Below are positions 1 through 10,194 of a stretch of DNA of 64,000 nucleotides, piece by piece (the first letter of the stretch is position 1; each line of letters begins with the position of its first letter). Origin of the DNA: Hibiscus mutabilis. Taxonomy: Eukaryota; Streptophyta; Magnoliopsida; Malvales; Malvaceae. The DNA lies in contig CM033724.1 in the NCBI GenBank assembly GCA_019671005.1, positions 21,863,786 through 21,927,785 of the forward strand, written 5' to 3'. The notes under the pieces were generated by a model. It was not told where the DNA came from and ran no database searches. It saw only the letters and a list, made by a program, of their open reading frames with translations. A program made the translations under genes and the position numbers.

Positions 1-738
1 TAGCAGAATGTTCCCCACAGTGTTATGAAAGTAGTCTTTTCCATATCTTTCGAGCACATCTTGATCTGGTTATATCCAGAGAATCCATCCATGAAGGAGA
101 AAAGAGAATGGTCGGTTGTATTGTCTACTAAGGTATCGATGTGGGGTAGCGGGAAATTGTCTTTAGGGCTTGCCCTATTGATATCCCTATAATCGACACA
201 CATACGCACTTTTCCATCCTTTTTTGGGACTGGGACAATATTGGCCACCCACTCTGGATACTTGGCCACTTCGAGAAATCCTGCATCGAACTGCTTTTTC
301 ACCTCATCTATAATTTTCATAAACGTCTCAGTTTTCATCCTTCTAAGTTTTTATTTTAAGGGTTCACATCCTGTCTTTATGGGAAGCTGATGCATGATGA
401 TGTTAGTATCGAGGCCAGGCATATCTTGGTAAGACCACACGAATATGTCTTTATATTCCTTTAGAAGCTCAATTAAGCTTTGTCGAGTCTTGGCAGTGAT
501 GGTAGTACCAATTTTCACTTCATGTTTCTCTTCTTCGGTGCCGATATTCAAAATTTCCAATTCTTCCTTGTGAGGTAGAATCTGTTTTTCCTCTCCCTCC
601 ACTAACCTGACCAAATCATTGGGCAAATCATATTCCTCCTCATTGTCACACTCTTTAACCTCTTCTAAGCACATGGGCATTTCAAAGTCAATTTTTGAGT
701 CTGACTCGGAGTCATTTATACCGTTGATATCTAGAAAC
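1..738 (-). pseudogene. Tat-type Ty3 retroelement, N-terminal reverse transcriptase region (element A, truncated by window edge)
   Basis: This is the start of the pol region of a Ty3 element lying on the minus strand. Visible blocks are an acidic linker, the Tat-typical YQDMPGLDTN block (about 440-395), then after a stop near 351 the RT start with the VPVPKKDGKVRMCVDYRDIN block and FSFMDGFSGYNQI ending at the window edge. The YxDD box lies outside. The in-frame stop near 350 shows it is not functional. The same blocks occur in element B at 22.0-22.7 kb. I start the segment at 738, where a likely splice acceptor joins it to upstream coding sequence. Family assignment is confident; autonomy is excluded by the stops. 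Confidence 0.85.
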
Positions 739-996
739 CTGAAAGGAAACGGGTAGAAAATATATACAAAGGCAATGGAAAAATAAATAAATGAATGATT
801 TTTTTGTGTTTTTGTTATTTTTTCTTGTAGTTTTAGTTTTTAGGTTTATCTATAGTTTTATATGTTTGCCACACAATGGTTATTAGGAAATTCATCTTTA
901 TTGAAATTAAAACCATAATGGTTTGACATAGGCCCTTTACAAAAGATCCCTTGTTGCCCTCGGGCCTAAGGCAAAATGGTTGGTTTTGAGAATTAC
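739..996 (-). other. Probable Ogre-type intron between protease/G-patch and RT (element A)
   Basis: On the minus strand a donor GTAAT begins at 996 and a pyrimidine-rich acceptor TTTCAG ends at 739. Splicing joins GA to GTTTCTAGAT and opens one frame from the upstream ORF (ending FTE) into the pol ORF. The TAA that ends the upstream ORF is part of the donor. The homologous position in element B behaves the same way. A spliced intron between protease and RT is established for Ogre elements; its use here is inferred. Confidence 0.6.
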
Positions 997-1553
997 TCTG
1001 TAAAGGATTTAAAGACTACACGAATTTCTTCAGCAGTCCAGTTATTAAGCTTAGAGCAGGGGTAAATCATGGACATATATTTGTTTCCTTCTTCTCCATC
1101 CGTCACATTGTTGATGCTCAGTTCCCCAAAGGCTTCATTCAGTTCATTATTTCCTTTCTCCTCCTCAACAACTAAGGCATTTGGATTCAAAAAGCCTCCA
1201 GATCTGAAAGTGTGATTCAGGGGTAGAAACGTTATTGGTTCTCATTCAATCTCTTACCCTTTCAGCCTAGCCTTTCTTCTTTCTTGTTTTCTCTTCACAT
1301 TGGTCTTCCTTTGCAGATTGTTGGGCTTAAATCCCAACCCAAACTGATCTTTTTTCTCTGGGACAGCTATAGGGTACAACCTCTCATGATTCCGTTTCCC
1401 AAAACCTTTTCCTATCTCAACCCATTTTCCAAGGGTCTCTCTGACTTGTATTTTGGCATTGTTGGATAATCTCGGTATATGAATCTTACTCCCTTCGGTG
1501 ACAAAGGTTGCATTAACAAGCTCCAGCGTTCTGAAATGACATTCAAGTGCGCC
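997..1553 (-). pseudogene. G-patch-like segment downstream of protease (element A, degenerate)
   Basis: Minus-strand remnants between protease and RT. A fragment reading LGKWVEIGKGFGKR lies near 1410-1370, resembling a degenerate G-patch, and a short ORF ends at 993 with acidic content. Several frame changes separate the pieces. Element B carries a better preserved counterpart at 22.9-23.4 kb. In the parent element this would be the C-terminal part of the Gag-Pro polyprotein. Confidence 0.5.
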
Positions 1554-2230
1554 CTAGTCAATTTTGATGTAGGGTGCGTCGGTAGACACCAATGCAATGA
1601 TATCCTCTTCAGCCCCGACTGTTACCAGCTGTCCGTCGACCATAAACTTTAACTTTTGATGTAGGGAAGAGGGGACTGTGCTTGCCGCGTGAATCCAAGG
1701 GTGCCCTAACAAGCAACTGTATGTGGGTTTAATGTCCATCACCACAAAGTCGATGTCAAACATGGACGACCCAATTTGTAATGGTACTTCAATCTTTCTT
1801 AGTACCTCTCGCTGAGTCCCGTCAAATGCTCTCACAGTATTCTGATAAGACTTCATGTGAGAGCTATCTATCGGCAGTTTCTTCAGAGTCTCTAGAGGGA
1901 GAACATTCAGGGCCGACCCATTATCGATGAGGACTCATGGCAGCATGTGTCCTTTACACCTTGTAAAAATATGAAGAGCTTTGTATGATCCTCTCCCACC
2001 TTTTGGAATTTCCTCGTCATTGAATGAGGTAAAGTTGTCCATATTGATGTTATTGACCAACTTGTCTATCTTGTTAATCGTTATCTCCGTAGGTACAAAG
2101 GTTTGGTTCAGAACCTTTAGCAAAGCATCATGATGACCCTCAAAGCTTAAGAGAAGTGACAACATAGAGATTCTTGCTGGGAGTTTATGAAGCTGTTCCA
2201 CCACACTATACTCACTGTGTTTGAGTATTT
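1554..2230 (-). pseudogene. Retropepsin-type aspartic protease of Tat Ty3 element (element A)
   Basis: The minus strand encodes the protease of the gag-pol polyprotein. The active-site block reads VLIDNGSALNVLP (near 1930-1890), that is D-N-G-S-A, with the second conserved block SCLLGHPWIH near 1715. A TGA just before the active site (about 1934-1932) interrupts the reading frame, so it is a pseudogene. The layout matches the protease at 23.4-24.1 kb in element B. Confidence 0.8.
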
Positions 2231-4384
2231 TTAGGAATATTGAGCCTCAGACTCTTTCACGGATTCGTGATACATCAGGGGCTATTCTGAAAAAGTCTCT
2301 TTCAACTTCTTTTCTCGACTTATTAGCTGCAGCTTTCCTCAAGGCCGTGTCTCTGTCCGCGACAACTTGCGGTGAATAACATCTTCCACTCATTGTAAAG
2401 TGGTCCACCTCATTGACTGGCTTCTCCACTGACTCACCCTTTGATGAAGTACCTCCTGGAGTTGTCACTGTGCAAGCATAATTCCAAGGCACTTGTTTGC
2501 TGTCCTTGTATGGAAAGGTGGCTGGTGCTCTTATTATTACTCATGGGGCTAAACATTTTGGCGGTTTACCACTTCTTGCTTTGGGCTTGATCACCAAGGG
2601 CTTAATTCTTGAAAAGTCTATCATGATCGGAGACTCATCTGACGCATAGATTTCCATCACTTTGTGCGTGTTTGCCATCTCGAAGAACTCGAGTTGTTTG
2701 CTATCCATCTTAGTTTGGACCAATTGTATAAACTCTGGACAAAGCTGGATCTCATGTCCTTCCTCTTCATGATACTCGCAATAAGGCTTATTCTTGCCTC
2801 TCACCTTTCTGATTCTCTCTTTCAGTAATCTGGCCTTTATCATTTCGGGCCCACACCCACTTCAAAAGGGCTTTGACTTCTGACACACATTTCTAGACAC
2901 CATTCATTCTTCTTCAATTATTGCATTTATTCCTGATTTCTGGTGATTCGGTAGGGGATTCCCACTAGTCTTAGATGTGTCAAATGATAGCATGCCATAT
3001 TTCCGTAAATCATCTACCACCCTCTTGAAAGCAGTACAATTTTCGATTGTATGCCCTCTAACTCCATTATGATATTCACATTGTGCCTTTTCATCGTACC
3101 ATTGTGGGTACGGGGGTGAGAAAGGTGGAATGCGCCGTGGTAACACCATTTGTGATTTAAGCAGTTCTGAGAATAATTCAACGTAAGTCATAGGAATATG
3201 AGTGAAATAAGTCTTTAGGTTCCCCTAGTACTTTCGTTCTTCCTTTGGTGGATTCGACACTGCCGGGGCTACAGTTGGTGTACCAGACTTGTTGAGGACC
3301 ACCCATTTTGAGTAATTGGGGTTATAGGCGCTAGTCATACTCACTTCATTGTCCTTCTTTTTATAAGGCTTTTTTGTTTCACCCCTATCGAGTTTCCCAT
3401 TCTTGACAGCTGCCAAAATCAATTCCCCATTCATCAGCATATCTGTAAAGCTCTTAGTCACATGATGTATCATTCGATCATAAAAAGCACCTTTCAAGGT
3501 TTCCATAAACATTGGAGTGATCTTGTTTTCCAGCAATGGTGGCTGAATTTGAGCGGCCACATCCCGCCATCTCTGTGCATATTGACGGTAGCTCTCATGA
3601 TATTTTTGCTTCATTCCTTGTAAGACTAGTCGATTAGAGGCCATGTCAGTCACGTGCTTGTATTGCTCGTTAAATGCCCTTGATAGATCCCACCAGGATC
3701 GTATATTAGCCCTGCTCAACTATGTATACCAACGAGACGCAGATCCAGTCAAACTATCTTGGAAGCAGTGAATGAGTAGTTTCTCATTATCTAAATACAT
3801 TGACATCTTTCGGCAATACATGGTCAGATGTGCCAAAGGGCAACTAGTTCCATTGAACTTCTCAAATTCAGGGGTTTTAAACTTTAGGAGCATCACCAAA
3901 TTAGCCACCAAACTTAGATTTCTGGCATCTAGGCCGCTATGAATGTTCCCTTCTTAGAAGGATTTGATGATTTCCTCTAGCTTGTCATATCGGTCCTCCT
4001 ATTTCTTGTTTGCTTTGGCTCTATCCGCGGCTTCATCGAGGTCAGGCACCTCATAATCTTGGGTTTCCTCGTTATTGAATCTGAACTTATTTGGGGCATT
4101 AGCAGAAAATCCTCCCAAATAGAGCTGGAGTCTAGGCTTAGGTAGCGCAGCTCCCTCTTGTGTCCCTGAATGGGCATAGGAGATCCCCAGAAATTGTGGC
4201 AAAACATCAATAGCTTCAGATGTCTTCCCCTTATTAGGATCTTTAAACCCTAGCATGGCTGCAATCTGGGTGACCGTATTCTTCTGAGCCTGCGTAATCT
4301 CTTCCTTCAGATATTTTCTATCTTGTCCAACCTGTCCTGGGTACTTTTGTGGTTAATTTCTAGGGTTGTTATTCTGTCTTCCAT
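2231..4384 (-). pseudogene. Gag of Tat-type Ty3 element (element A)
   Basis: Minus-strand gag, in pieces. The start is placed at 4384, where an ATG opens a short coiled-coil N-terminus (MEDRITTLEIN). The Retrotrans_gag core follows at about 3911-3400 with CFQDSLTGSASRWYT and RQYAQRWRDVAAQIQPP. A zinc-knuckle-like stretch CEYHNGVRGHTIENC lies near 3075-3030, and a second CEYHEEEGHEIQLC near 2785. Stops and frameshifts near 4250, 3950, 3720 and 3220 break it. It packages element RNA in the intact family. It shares block order and many identical residues with gag of element B. Confidence 0.8.
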
Positions 4385-4970
4385 GGCTATTGCTTTGGTT
4401 TGAGAGTGGGTACCATATTTGTGTGAAATTTTGGATATTTTGAAAGCTCTGCCATGCAAGGGTACAGTTGTCCTTCCGGTTCCCTCATCGGTGGCAGTCG
4501 TGACGTAGGGACGGCGGGGGAAAACAACCAGTAGTGGCAGCTTGCGAGCAGGGGAGGGGTTTGGGGAAGAAACCCCGCGCGCGTGTAGCACACGCGCCAG
4601 ACTTGTGGCTGCGCAGGGTCTTCCCTACTCTCCCTTTTTTTTTACCTGATCCAATCTATTCCCTTGATCCCTAATGCTCTAGATCTAATGGTTCTCGTTT
4701 AAACCTGAAAACAAAAGATTAAATGGGTTAGTTTGGGCCCTTTTATTTAATTTAAAATGGGTTATTATTATTATTATTTTAAGGAATGGGTTGTACAAAT
4801 TAAAAATGAACCCTTTAAATTTATGGTGGATTTAAAAAGTGGGTTTAAAAAACTCTTTATTTATTATGGGATAGGTCCTTATTTATTTTAAAAGGTAACT
4901 TTTTGTTTCTTTTTATTTCTTATTATTTTTTCCTTTTTAAAACCATTATTAATATAAAAAATGAGGCTGA
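4385..4970. other. Leader remnant of element A and AT-rich junction DNA
   Basis: Upstream of the element A gag start (minus strand) comes a GC-rich leader to about 4620, then AT-rich DNA with TTATTATTATTATT-like runs. I see no primer-binding site or LTR for element A here, so its 5' end is missing or too decayed to recognise. No gene is visible. Confidence 0.4.
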
Positions 4971-5152
4971 AAAATTAGTGACAACGGGCTCTAGACAGAT
5001 TTGTAAATTAGTGAAAACCGAGAAAGGGTTGTTTAATCAAATTAGTTTGGTTATAATTTTTTTTTTAAAAGTTTAAAAACCAGTGTAAATTAGTTAGTAA
5101 CATCTTTAATGTGTATTCAAAAATCGAATATACGTTGAGGGTGTTCATTTAG
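4971..5152 (+). repeat. Decayed end of a 5' LTR (element C)
   Basis: Sequence directly before the primer-binding site at 5153. It ends GGGTGTTCA, close to the usual GGTGTTACA LTR end in Ty3 elements. The left LTR boundary cannot be seen, so only the LTR tail is called. Confidence 0.35.
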
Positions 5153-5164
5153 TGGTATCAGAGC
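5153..5164 (+). other. Primer-binding site, initiator-Met tRNA type
   Basis: TGGTATCAGAGC, the standard primer-binding motif complementary to the 3' end of initiator tRNA-Met in plant LTR elements. It places the start of the internal region of element C on the plus strand. Confidence 0.75.
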
Positions 5165-7147
5165 AAAGGTTTAGCCGATTTTGGAGGTTAAACCGAGTCT
5201 AATATGATTTTGCTAAAGTGTACATGCCCCTAGGATGTGATGTAATTGCTTGCATAACTTGATGTAGCTCCTAAATAGTATGAATAAGGCTCTAATGGCT
5301 ATAAGAAAAATAAGATACTGTTAGATTTCGTCAGTTGATGAATTTTGAGGGTTAAGAAAAGACCCATAGTGGATACAACATAGTGAAATAAATATGATAG
5401 TTAACTCCAATTCAGGAGGAGTTATCTCTATAATAGAGAACTGGTATAGTAATTATAAGATGTTAGTCTCTAAAATATGTATTTTGAACTTACGCTTATA
5501 ATAACATAAGTTATAAGAAATTTAGAGAGTAAGGGCTTATACGCACATTTCAAGGTAAAAGGTAGTCATCCTATGATAAGTTTATGATTAAGTGAAATTG
5601 TGATTGTTATTAATAAATTAAGATAGTCAGATATGAAAAGATAGAAAAAGAAGTATTCTTATTTGGGAAGTACTTATTTGTTAAATGGCTAAACATGAAA
5701 ATGTTGGAGATTACTGCATATGTAATCTAGTAGCCTGCTTAAGATAAGCTGAAGGTTGTGATTTTGCATTACAGATTTGAAGACATTAACTACATAGTGA
5801 AAAGTGTTATATCTACACAGACTATAATAGTTTGAAGTAGTTAAGGACACAACGAGATCTAAAATTTAAGCAATGAAGATGAATTGAATTTCTAAAGGAT
5901 TTTCAATGTTATTATTGATTAGGTAGCTAATGCTCTTAGCTGGAAATGTTCTTTATTCCGCATGTAATGAACACTTAATTATCTTTGGGAAAGAATGGTA
6001 CACTAAATACAAAGTTGCAACTTTAATCAACCTTATTAGATCCAATTAAAGATTTGCAAGTGGCAGATGAAGAATGCTTTAAAAAAAAAGAAAGTAAGTT
6101 GAATCTAGAGAAGTCTAAGATTATGAAAGATGGATTGCTATTGAGGAAAAGTTTATAATAGTGAAATGAAGAAAGGAACTTTAATAAAAGGACAGTCAGT
6201 TGGACTATTTTGATCTTTGAAGATAAGTTACGAGCCTATATTATTGAGAACACAGGATTGTGGGAAAGGTTTGAAATGTTCAAAATAATCCAAAAGTGGA
6301 TGGAGATGATCTGGCTCGAGAAATAGAAGACAAAGTGAGGATTCTTTAAAATAATCCTAAAGCAGTTGCAGATCAACAATAGGCATGTGTGGATAAAAAG
6401 AAAAAGGATATTGAGTTTAAATTCAGAAACAAGGTATGTATGAAAGTTCCACCTTGGAAAAAGGTTATATGCAAAACTCTCAAAATGTGAGTTTGGTTAT
6501 CAGAAGTGGTTTCCTTGGGTCACATTATTTTAACCAAAGGGATCCACGTCGATCCTAAAAAGATATAACCCATTGTGGAAATGGAAGGTTCCCAATAATG
6601 TTAACGATGTTTGCAATTTCTTGATGATATTATCGAAGGTTTGTGAACAACTTTTCGATGATAGCTGTTCTACTTACAAAGCTATTGAAAAATAATGTTC
6701 AATTCGTATGGACTGAGAAGTGTCAAGAAAGCTTTGATCAGTTAAAGAAAATTTTAAACAGAAGCTCCAGTTTTGGTATAACCAGAGTCATGAAAAGAGT
6801 TTACTCTGTACTGTAACACATCCTATAATGGAATAGGGTACGTGTTGATGTAAGATGGGAATGTGATCACGTACGCTTCCCGACAACTAAATCCACATGA
6901 AAAGGATGGTTTGTTGCTAGTAGAGATGCAATTAAGATCTTCATTGCCAAGTCAAAATAAATAAAGTCAACAACAAGATGAAGATTATATAGCAAAGATG
7001 AAACAAGTGGAGTGCCAATATTTATAGTATCAGATCGAAATCACAAAGTTGAAGAGGCAACATGGGAAGCTAAGGATACAATGGAAAAGCGGTACCCACA
7101 TTTATTATAAATAGGTACATCATGAAAATTCGAGGACGAATTTTCTT
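5165..7147 (+). pseudogene. Degenerate, rearranged pol of a chromovirus-like Ty3 element (element C)
   Basis: No long ORF survives. By eye, plus-strand fragments resemble the end of RNase H (ANALS near 5925-5940), an integrase C-terminal stretch (KVPPWKKV near 6447), then an RT-connection stretch (PKKIEAI-like and TEAPVLV-like, about 6550-6790), and finally a chromodomain end (KVEEATWEAKDTM near 7040-7085). RT-connection sequence normally precedes RNase H and integrase, so the order looks scrambled. Gag and protease were not recognised and seem deleted. Many stops and frameshifts make this an old copy. Confidence 0.6.
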
Positions 7148-7160
7148 AAGGGGGAAGAAT
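7148..7160 (+). other. Polypurine tract of element C
   Basis: AAGGGGGAAGAA immediately before an LTR start TGTAATACCCC. This is the usual plus-strand primer position and fixes the orientation and the 3' LTR start. Confidence 0.7.
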
Positions 7161-9962
7161 TGTAATACCCCAAAATTTATAGTACTGTTTAAAGGTCATT
7201 TAGTGCTAAGATAATTGCTTAAAAGCTTACTTAGTGTCTAAAATGACAAAAATGCAAAAGTTAGGATTATCTCAATTATGGACTGTAGAAAAGAAATTTC
7301 TGAGATTTTAAGGTGTCATGTGATAGAGAACGAGTAAAATAGGATACTCGCAAAAATTGGTTAAAATCCAAGGAAAATTGAAATGGGAATTCAAGGTTAA
7401 AGTTTAGTGACCAAAATGATAAGTTTTTAAAACTTGGGTGGTATAAGTCCAAATATGATAAATTGAAGGACCAAAGTTGTAATTTCCTAAAAATTTAGGT
7501 GCTTTATTACATAAATAGATCGAGCACCTATTGGTGTGGACCGAATGTGGAATTACTAGTTTAATCCGATATTTCGATTATTGAGAATCGTAGTCAAAGT
7601 TTAAATGGAATTCGGATACTCGAATCGAACTGGAAAATTATGAAATTTTACCATATGATAAAGAAAGGTTATAAAATTCATTTCCAAGTGTTGGAAGTAT
7701 TGTAGTTCAATTCAGAATGAATCCTATCATTTATTTTGATTATGGAATTTATTTAGTAACCGATAAAATTCTCTGCATTTATTGGTAAATCGAATCAAGC
7801 TAAAATTTCGAAGATGATTCCATAGACTTTGGAAGAGTTATAACATATTATTTTATGGATATTTTGAGAATTTAGCAGTAATTGTTTTATCCTGTACATG
7901 GATTAAACAGATCATGGAGAAAAATCTGATATAGATCTGGAATAAAAATGCAGTATAAGATATCGAATTTAGATTGAACTGCAAAGTTAAGTGTGCTCAG
8001 GGCATAGGATGGGTGACCTATTGGGAAGGTCTTATGTCAGTACTTGAGACTGATAAAAAGGAATCAGTTCGAGTTATATTATTCGTATGGATATCTGATA
8101 ATGGATTATTAAGAGAATTTTATCCAATAAAGATTTTGGGTAAATTATTAGTATATTGGACCGAGTCAAAATTTTAAGTTTGACTTCATAAATATGGAAT
8201 TTTTATTTGATAATATTCTTTATTTTTTAGATAAGGAAATTTTAGAATTTATTTGATAGCCCGGTAAAGGGGAAATCGTAGTAGGTAAGTGAATATCGAG
8301 AAACAGGATCGAATCGAAATTTCAGAGGCTGTTCCATAAGTCACGAAAAATTCATAAAATATTATTTTATGAATAAATTATTAATTGGTTGATTGTGATC
8401 TAACTAGAATAGTTGGATTTTTACAAAATGGCAAAATTTGTGATTTAAGTGACTAGTTTTGGTAATTTGGTCACAATGGCAATTTTGAAATATTTTGAAA
8501 GTACCATGGGTAATATGGTAATTTCCCATGTGAAAGCATTACTCTAGTTTGGTTAGAGTTGAATGGGATTTGGTTGGAATTGAAATAGAATGGCAACTAG
8601 TAAATATGAATTCAGTTGTGGGACATTTTGGTATATTGGAATAAAATGAATTAAAAATTCATTTTTATTTGTACGTGTGGCATAAATTAATAAAAGATGA
8701 ACAAAAAAGTTCATCTTCTTCCACTATATTTTCGAAACCATGAGGGGAAGGAAAAAATACACAATTTCTCTAAGCATTTTGAAGGCTCCAAAGTTAGAAT
8801 CAAGGTATGTTGCTTTGGAAAAAAAATGATCTATGCTTGATGCTCTTTCTATTGATAGTAATTTTGCATGGTAATTTGAAGATTTGTTCATGTTATTGAT
8901 GAGAGAGAAAATAGGGTTTCATGTTCTATGTTGAGATTGAAGCTTAATTTAAGTAAATCAAGTGTTGTGGAGTTGAAATCAAGCTTAGATTTAGATTAAT
9001 TTCATGTTTGAAGATATAAACCCTAACCCTAAAATTTGGGATTTTATTTAGGGTTTTGAAATTGATGATGAAAATGAAAGATTGATAATATTAGAAGCTT
9101 GATTTTGATGTTAGAATGAAAAATCCTCAACTAGTCTTCTAAGTGACTATTTTGGCATGCTTGATAAATTAGGGAAAATATTGTGAAAATTATTTTAGTG
9201 GTGGATTTGAAGAGATTATGAACTTAGAAGCTTGATTATGGCATTTGGACTAAAATAAAGTCCTTAAAAAGTTTAGACACACAATTCGGCTTGAAGGAAG
9301 AAATTGGAAGTGTTAATTTTTGGAAATGAAGAATATATGTTGGAAAAATTAATTTGAACATGTTAGAATGTTGTTTGGATGAAAAATGAGCCTAGAGAAG
9401 TTAAGTGACCAATTCGGCCACATGGAAGAATAATGGGAAAATTTTATGAAAATTTTAATTATGAGATTTTATGATTCGAATATGTTGTATGAAGTTAGAA
9501 TTGAAATTAGAATCCAAGGGACTAAATTGACAAGAAAGGAAATAGCAAGGGAGCATTTCGACAACCCTGGTTAGTTCAAGAACTAATTTAGTTTTTGGTC
9601 TAAAAGTAAGGGAAAATGTGAAAAAAATTATAGAAATATTGAATTAATTATTCGATACAAGTTTGCAAGTTATGTGTAAAATTAGTGACTAAAATGTCAC
9701 TTTGGTAAAAGTTAGTGGAAGAAGGGTATTGAATAAAAGTTAGTGAAAATGATGGAATTATTGAATAATTGTGATTCGAGCTTAAATAAATTGCAAAATG
9801 TGTAAAATGGTCACTAGGGACCATAATGAACAATTCGGCATTATTAAAGGAAAAAGTGAAAATTTTTAAAAATATTTTATATTCAGATAATTATACTAGT
9901 ATAGTGTAGTTAAGCAAAGTTAGATTTTAATCTTAATCCTAAAATAATTTAAGCATTTAACA
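7161..9962 (+). repeat. 3' LTR of element C
   Basis: It begins TGTAATACCCCAAAA right after the polypurine tract. It is AT-rich throughout with no supported gene; short ORFs inside are chance. The left end is firm. The right end is uncertain: TTTAACA at 9956-9962 is the best candidate before DNA belonging to the Adh 3' flank. The 5' LTR is mostly gone, so the end could not be confirmed by comparison. Confidence 0.55.
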
Positions 9963-10115
9963 CCCCATGCTGTTGAGGGAAAGAAAGGAAAAATAAGGAT
10001 GAAATATATTGCTCGGAAAGCAATTACAGGGTTGAGAGACAGACCGTTGAACAGAAAAATTACGGTGAATAATACACTACATGTGAACTGCCAAGTATAT
10101 AACCATGTTACACAA

Positions 10116-10127
10116 TTTATTTTTATT
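10116..10127 (-). terminator. Poly(A) signal of the Adh gene
   Basis: Two adjacent AATAAA hexamers on the minus strand (10127-10122 and 10121-10116), about 70-80 nt after the stop codon. That is a normal distance for a plant 3' UTR. Confidence 0.6.
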
Positions 10128-10194
10128 TAGATCACTCGCTCTGCATAAACCGTACGTTCATTATGAAAGAGTCCTCCGTCCAAGTATGGATGGC

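Noticed and set aside
7974..8177. 67-residue ORF in the element C LTR
   Set aside because: A single chance ORF in AT-rich LTR DNA with no recognisable motif.
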